Shown piece by piece: positions 43,136 through 46,974 of a stretch of DNA of 46,974 nucleotides; position 1 is the first letter of the stretch; the number at the start of each line of letters is the position of its first letter. Location: NCBI GenBank assembly GCA_949840805.1, contig CATKXR010000037.1, forward strand, positions 1 through 46,974, read 5' to 3'. Source of the stretch: an uncultured Lachnospiraceae bacterium (GTDB lineage: Bacteria; Bacillota; Clostridia; Lachnospirales; Lachnospiraceae). A model generated the notes under the pieces. That model was not told where the DNA came from, made no database searches, and saw only the letters and a program-made list of their open reading frames with translations. The translations under genes were made by a program, and so were the position numbers.

Positions 43136-43185
43136 TATGCCGCCTGTGGTAAAAATGACAGATAAATTTGAGGAGGACAAACTTT

Positions 43186-44160
43186 ATGCAAGAGATTAAA
43201 TGGGCAGTTTTAGGTACAGGTGTAATTGCAAATGAAATGGCGGTTGCACTTAAGAAAAACGGGAAAAACATTTATGCTGTTGGAAATAGAACTTATTACA
43301 AAGCGGTTGCCTTTGCAGACAAATATGGAATTGAAAAAGTGTATGAAGATTACAACGATATGTTTTCGGATTCGGAGATTGATGTGATTTACATTACCAC
43401 TCCACATAATACTCATATGGGATTTATGAAAAAAGCTATTGCCAATGGGAAACATATTCTTGTTGAGAAGTCGATTACATTAAACAGCAGTGAGCTGGAT
43501 GAAGTAATTACATTGGCAAATGAAAAGGGCGTTATCATTGGTGAAGCCATGACCATTTATCATATGCCAATATATAAGAAATTGAGAGAAATACTTGATT
43601 CTGGTAAATTAGGAAAAGTCAACCTAATAACAATGAATTTTGGAAGTTTCAAGGAATACAATATGAGCAATCGGTTTTTCAATAAAAATCTTGCGGGAGG
43701 TGCAATGCTTGATATTGGGGTTTATGCACTTTCATTTATTCGATGGTTTATGGACGAAAAGCCAACGAGACTTTTATCGCAGGTAAAGCCTGCTCCAACA
43801 GGAGTGGATGAACAGGCTGGATTGTTGCTTATGAACGGAGTAGGACAGATGGCATCGGTTATGTTGTCGCTTCATTCAAAACAGCCGAAGCGCGGAATGG
43901 TTTCCTGTGAAAAGGGCTACATTGAAATTATGGAATATCCCAGAGCGTGGGATGCAACGATTACCTATGTAGAATCTGGAGAAACAGAAGTGATCAGGGA
44001 AGGTGAAAGTGCGGATGCTTTAGCATACGAGTTGGCAGATATGGAGAGGGCGATTTCAGGAGATGCAGAATGTATGTATCTTGAATACACCAAAGATGTG
44101 ATGGATATGATGACAGCTTTTAGAAATCAATGGGGATTTAAGTATCCGGAAGAAAAATAA
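43186..44160 (+). CDS. Gfo/Idh/MocA family oxidoreductase
   Basis: The 324-residue NAD(P)-dependent sugar or cyclitol dehydrogenase has its Rossmann fold at the N-terminus (IKWAVLGTGVIANEMAVALKK), then AVGNRTYYKAVAFADKYGIEKVYEDYNDMF and YITTPHNTHMGFMKKAIANGKHILVEKSITLN, with the EKS triad typical of the family (catalytic Lys). The C-terminal part has GGAMLDIGVYALSFIRWFM. GAGGAGG lies 11 nt upstream of ATG 43186. Its codons are clearly more A/T-rich than those of the genes to the left, and with the LysR gene and the right end it may form an acquired segment. Confidence 0.93.
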   Translation: MQEIKWAVLGTGVIANEMAVALKKNGKNIYAVGNRTYYKAVAFADKYGIEKVYEDYNDMFSDSEIDVIYITTPHNTHMGFMKKAIANGKHILVEKSITLNSSELDEVITLANEKGVIIGEAMTIYHMPIYKKLREILDSGKLGKVNLITMNFGSFKEYNMSNRFFNKNLAGGAMLDIGVYALSFIRWFMDEKPTRLLSQVKPAPTGVDEQAGLLLMNGVGQMASVMLSLHSKQPKRGMVSCEKGYIEIMEYPRAWDATITYVESGETEVIREGESADALAYELADMERAISGDAECMYLEYTKDVMDMMTAFRNQWGFKYPEEK

Positions 44161-44291
44161 AAGCCATTTCGGAATTTGATATTTATTTTATTCTGCTTGC
44201 CGTAGACCGCCACAAAATCCACCATGGTGTACCACTCTTCTTCATAATGTTTTTCACCTTCCATTTTGTTTGTGTTTTGTACTGGCTGCTT

Positions 44292-44342
44292 GCCTTGTAA
44301 GTGACAGCTTACACATTTTCGGTGGAAAGACAAGGCTTTTTT
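44292..44342 (+). terminator. Terminator candidate between Gfo/Idh and LysR genes
   Basis: GCCTTGT (44292-44298) pairs with ACAAGGC (44330-44336), with an inner GTAAG/CTTAC hairpin, and is followed by six T (44337-44342). The long loop lowers confidence. It serves the + strand gene, 130 nt after its stop. Confidence 0.5.
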
Positions 44343-45217
44343 CAAATAAGTTTAATGTTTTTTTGGCTTTCTTTAGCCCAGTGAAGAATTTTTTTGGCTT
44401 TCTCTTTTCCGGCTTTTAGAAAGGAAATATAATACATGACTTTTAATTCCGGATCGCTTAGGGGAATCAGTGTTCTGTGTGTTCCATCATTTCTCAAATC
44501 TTTTGACAAGGTTGATATGGTAGCCAGGAAATTTGTGGTACGGATTAAGTGCTGCGTAATATTATATTCGTTTTTTACCAATGTGATGGGAAGGCTGTTT
44601 TGAGTGATGATAGTTTCAATCTGTGTCAGAAAATGTCCGCCAATCTGTGGGTATAGCAAGGGCTGCTCCGGTATATCTTTTAACGAAACACTTTCAAGTT
44701 CAGCCAGTTTGCTTTCTGCCGGAACAGAGAGAAAAACCTGATCCGGCAGGAAAGGTTGGCTTTCTATGCCTTGTGACTGAATTTTTTCCGGCGTAACGAT
44801 AAGATCATACACACGATCAGACAGAAATTTTGCAGCTTTTGTTCCTTCATATAATTCGTCTTTTATTTGGATTTCAGGATGTGCAACGGTAAATCTTGGA
44901 ACAGTAAACCAGCGGACACCCGGATCACAAAAGGCAATACGAAGTATTAAGTTCTGTTGTGCCGCATTTAACAGGTCTGTTTTCATCTGCTCCACATTCC
45001 GCAGGATATGATTGATATGGACTAAGGCAATTTCACCAGTCTGATTCAGATATATCCGGTTCGGGCTCCTGTCAAATAATTCTACATTCATTTCTTCTTC
45101 AAATTTTTTTAACATGGCGCTCATAGCGGGCTGGGAAACGTGCAGTGTTTCTGCTGCTTTTGTCAATGAACCGGTTTCTGCGATCACCTTAAAATATTGA
45201 AGCTGAGTCATGTCCAT
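44342..45217 (-). CDS. LysR family transcriptional regulator
   Basis: The 291-residue regulator has an N-terminal winged helix-turn-helix (MTQLQYFKVIAETGSLTKAAETLHVSQPAMSAMLKKFEEEMNVELFDRSPNRIYL, residues 3-57) and an effector-binding domain from about 90 (LRIAFCDPGVRWFTVPRFTVAHPEIQIKDEL). AAAGGAG lies 6 nt before the start at 45217. It is divergent from a broken aldo/keto reductase at 45432, the usual layout for a LysR regulator and its target. Two dyads in the shared gap could be its binding sites. The target gene is destroyed, so the regulator may now act elsewhere or be idle. Confidence 0.93.
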   Translation of the reverse strand: MDMTQLQYFKVIAETGSLTKAAETLHVSQPAMSAMLKKFEEEMNVELFDRSPNRIYLNQTGEIALVHINHILRNVEQMKTDLLNAAQQNLILRIAFCDPGVRWFTVPRFTVAHPEIQIKDELYEGTKAAKFLSDRVYDLIVTPEKIQSQGIESQPFLPDQVFLSVPAESKLAELESVSLKDIPEQPLLYPQIGGHFLTQIETIITQNSLPITLVKNEYNITQHLIRTTNFLATISTLSKDLRNDGTHRTLIPLSDPELKVMYYISFLKAGKEKAKKILHWAKESQKNIKLI

Positions 45218-45239
45218 AAAAAATCTCCTTTCAATCCTG

Positions 45240-45286
45240 GCATAAGCAAATGATTATGCAGTATAAAAACAATGTAGTGTACATTG
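45240..45286. promoter_or_regulatory. Two dyads, candidate LysR binding sites
   Basis: CAATGTA-GTG-TACATTG (45270-45286) has perfect 7-bp arms and the T-N11-A spacing of LysR boxes. GCATAA-N8-TTATGC (45240-45259) is a second dyad 11 bp away, towards the LysR gene. Their spacing fits a recognition and an activation site in the 213-bp divergent gap. Confidence 0.6.
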
Positions 45287-45368
45287 CTGTAAAAATCAGT
45301 ATAATTGAAATCAGCAAATGGCGAAGCAGTTTTTTTTCTATTATACCATAAACAAAAGGTTATTGTAA

Positions 45369-45587
<219 letters not shown>

Positions 45588-45699
45588 TACGCTGGTATTT
45601 GTTGTATAGCTTTTCCGTGCGCTGGCTCCCCTGGAAAATAGCGTAATATAGGGCTTTTCTGCCGTCAAGAAAAAAGTTGAAAAAACTTTAAAAAAGCGC

Positions 45700-45728
45700 T
45701 TGACGTACCGTCTTTTCAGAGTTAAGAT
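45700..45728 (+). promoter_or_regulatory. Sigma-A promoter of the right-end small-gene cluster
   Basis: TTGACG (45700-45705) and TAAGAT (45723-45728) are 17 nt apart, 57 nt before the first small gene. The 197-bp gap 45588-45784 otherwise holds an imperfect hairpin (about 45613-45652) and A-rich sequence. Confidence 0.75.
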
Positions 45729-45784
45729 ACACACACCTTAAGGGAACGGAAACAAAAAAACGGAAGCAAGAAAGGCGGTAAAAA

Positions 45785-46366
45785 ATGAAAAAATTTGATA
45801 TTACAACTCAAAATTTATATGTGTATGAAAAAGAAAATTTGTGTGTAATCAAGGAAAGAAATATTATTTCTGCCGTATATGAATATGACTTTAATCCGGA
45901 TGAATATTTTAAAACTGAAATTAACAAGCCGGACGGAAATGCTTACCTTTGTTTTTCATCCGATCTGAATATGATAACCGGTGAAATTTCCTTGCATTAC
46001 TGGGGTGAATTTGAGGGCGGCGAAACGGAAAACGAAAAAAAGTTGACCAAAAAGGAACAAGCCTTTTTTAAAAAAATTATGGAAAAATCTTGTTTAAAAT
46101 TTTATGGCTGCAATATCCAGGAATTATGGGGAATGGAAAACAAAGTTTCAAACAATTATCAAGAACAAAGTTTAGAAGATGTCGCTATAAAAGATTGTAA
46201 GTGCTGTCCTTATGGAAGGGAAACCTATGATCACCGTGGCTGCGGTTACTATACTTGCGGGCGTCCTGGAGGGTGCTACGACCGCGAAACGTACAAGGTC
46301 CAAACTCCTCCGCATGATCCTCGGATGGGAATTGACCGAAACGACGAGTCTACCTGGCCTCGCTAA
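45785..46366 (+). CDS. Hypothetical protein with a C-terminal Cys-rich motif
   Basis: This is an unrecognised 193-residue protein. The first 120 residues are Asn/Glu/Lys/Tyr-rich and A/T-rich in codon use (KFDITTQNLYVYEKENLCVIKERN; EYDFNPDEYFKTEINKPDGNAYLCF). The C-terminal part carries a dense cysteine and glycine cluster (CKCCPYGRETYDHRGCGYYTC, then GRPGGCYD), which could hold zinc or form disulphides, then ends DRNDESTWPR. An AAAGGCGG site lies 5 nt before ATG 45785. It leads a small-gene run with its own promoter, typical of mobile-element cargo or a conjugative element. Function unknown. Confidence 0.72.
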   Translation: MKKFDITTQNLYVYEKENLCVIKERNIISAVYEYDFNPDEYFKTEINKPDGNAYLCFSSDLNMITGEISLHYWGEFEGGETENEKKLTKKEQAFFKKIMEKSCLKFYGCNIQELWGMENKVSNNYQEQSLEDVAIKDCKCCPYGRETYDHRGCGYYTCGRPGGCYDRETYKVQTPPHDPRMGIDRNDESTWPR

Positions 46367-46390
46367 TAACAAGAAAGGCGGTAAAAATAA

Positions 46391-46585
46391 ATGTTGGCAT
46401 ATGGTTACGAAGTAGAAGGAAGCCCGGAAGCTCTGGCGGACGTATCGGAAAGTCTGAAAGATAAAAGAAGCTGTATAAACTGGTTTAACTTCAATACCGG
46501 CGATCTGTACTGGGACGAGAATGGAAACGGTTATAAGGTAGAAATAAATCACGAAACGAAGCAAGTAACGCTTAATGAATGGTAA
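46391..46585 (+). CDS. Small hypothetical protein, 64 residues
   Basis: This unrecognised small protein (MLAYGYEVEGSPEALADVSE..., ending NHETKQVTLNEW) is acidic, without membrane segment. Its leader repeats, almost exactly, the ribosome-site cassette of the gene before it: CAAGAAAGGCGGTAAAAA occurs before both starts. It begins 24 nt after the previous stop and ends 14 nt before the next start, so the three genes form one transcript. WENGNGYKV-like strands suggest a compact beta fold; nothing more can be said. Confidence 0.65.
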   Translation: MLAYGYEVEGSPEALADVSESLKDKRSCINWFNFNTGDLYWDENGNGYKVEINHETKQVTLNEW

Positions 46586-46599
46586 GGGGGTTATAAAGT

Positions 46600-46857
46600 A
46601 TGAAGGAAATTAAAGTTGAATGGTGCGAAAATTTTATAAGAGCAATTTTTAAGAAAAAGGTTCCAAATGGCGGCGGTATCTATACTGGGTACTTCTGGGA
46701 TATGGCTGAAAGGTCGGGCTTATGGGTACGCGGCACTTACGGCTCTCCAATGAGCCAGGCTCTTGAAAATCTTACCGAAGTCGAGACCGTTCAAGATGCT
46801 AATGGAAACTTTGCTTATCATATTTTTAAGCTGAAAAAATCAAAAGGGGCGGCGTAG
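46600..46857 (+). CDS. Small hypothetical protein, 85 residues
   Basis: This unrecognised protein (MKEIKVEWCENFIRAIFKKK, then PNGGGIYTGYFWDMAERSGL, then HIFKLKKSKGAA) has an aromatic-rich middle and basic ends, and no membrane segment. AAGGGGG lies 9 nt before ATG 46600. It is the last gene of the run seen here; the following 117 bp contain short GC-rich inverted repeats. Context suggests mobile-element cargo. Confidence 0.65.
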   Translation: MKEIKVEWCENFIRAIFKKKVPNGGGIYTGYFWDMAERSGLWVRGTYGSPMSQALENLTEVETVQDANGNFAYHIFKLKKSKGAA

Positions 46858-46885
46858 CTGCTGCCCCGGCACTAAACCGCCGACG

Positions 46886-46974
46886 CCTGGTCCAAAGTCC
46901 AGGGGGAAGAAGTAAGGCAGGCTCCCCGGCCTGCGGTGATGGGTGCTATGTATAAACAAGGCTTCCCGGCCTGC
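46886..46974. repeat. GC-rich hairpins and a direct repeat at the window end
   Basis: CCTGG-N8-CCAGG (46886-46903) and GCAGG-N8-CCTGC (46917-46934) are small dyads. CTCCCCGGCCTGC (46922-46934) recurs as TTCCCGGCCTGC (46963-46974), about 40 bp apart. The unit runs into the window edge, so more copies may follow. Confidence 0.45.

Noticed and set aside
44127..44345. A 72-residue minus-strand frame in the gap between the Gfo/Idh and LysR genes, with a plausible stretch EEEWYTMVDFVAVYGK.
   Set aside because: It overlaps the Gfo/Idh end, lacks a ribosome site, and I could not match it to any family. It may be a remnant but is not supported as a gene.
45613..45652. Imperfect hairpin downstream of the broken aldo/keto reductase.
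   Set aside because: The stem needs a bulge and has no T run. It was noted as possible debris at the element border but not called a site.

Overview
The window looks like a chromosomal segment of a gut Lachnospiraceae (Clostridium cluster XIVa) bacterium. The reasons are medium GC content, strong AGGAGG ribosome sites, an LL-diaminopimelate aminotransferase (dapL), GHKL/LytTR signalling, a DUF4143 ATPase, an AAA/PD-(D/E)XK protein, a lone DUF523 fusion, and many sugar-uptake genes with LacI-type control. No rRNA, tRNA, CRISPR array or intact transposase was seen.

Layout. 1-3193 (+): tail of a MATE exporter, an internally deleted acetyltransferase, a VOC protein, an intact acetyltransferase and a Cof phosphatase, packed with overlaps. 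3297-6152 (-): Na/phosphate symporter and a LacI regulator. 6261-7961 (-): AAA/nuclease protein whose gene carries a 94-bp palindromic insert. 8156-13939 (-): LacI regulator, sugar-binding lipoprotein, ABC ATPase, permease and aldo/keto reductase, a ribose-type sugar operon with operator-like sites. 14135-17059: divergent alcohol dehydrogenase/AraC pair bracketed by large structured repeats. 17215-18441: DUF4143 ATPase. 18794-21925 (-): PTS EIIBCA and a HAD phosphatase sharing cre-like operators. 22163-23521: second MATE exporter. 23820-26173: three unrecognised small proteins. 26258-30307 (-): a LytTR response regulator between two GHKL sensor kinases. 30412-35348: GNAT-DUF523, sfsA, polA, and a zinc-finger membrane protein. 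35694-42968: dapL, TctB-like protein, SH3/NlpC-P60 hydrolase, ybaK, a truncated Rpn-type gene, nagB and a second alcohol dehydrogenase. 43186-45587: an AT-rich Gfo/Idh oxidoreductase, a LysR regulator and a broken aldo/keto reductase. 45700-46974: start of an accessory element with three small unknown genes.

Two repeat systems stand out. (1) A roughly 200-nt structured element occurs three times (14135-14341, 16614-16821, 16859-17059). Unpaired motifs are conserved, while the helices are rebuilt with compensatory changes, which suggests a structured RNA or a folded-DNA element. (2) A short palindromic element with ends like TTATACCCG...CGGGTATAA appears at four places. One copy sits in frame inside the AAA gene, one lies at the predicted transcription start of the SH3/NlpC gene, and one is reduced to a perfect 20-bp palindrome in the dapL leader.

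All product names come from reading motifs and family resemblance by eye. No search was run.
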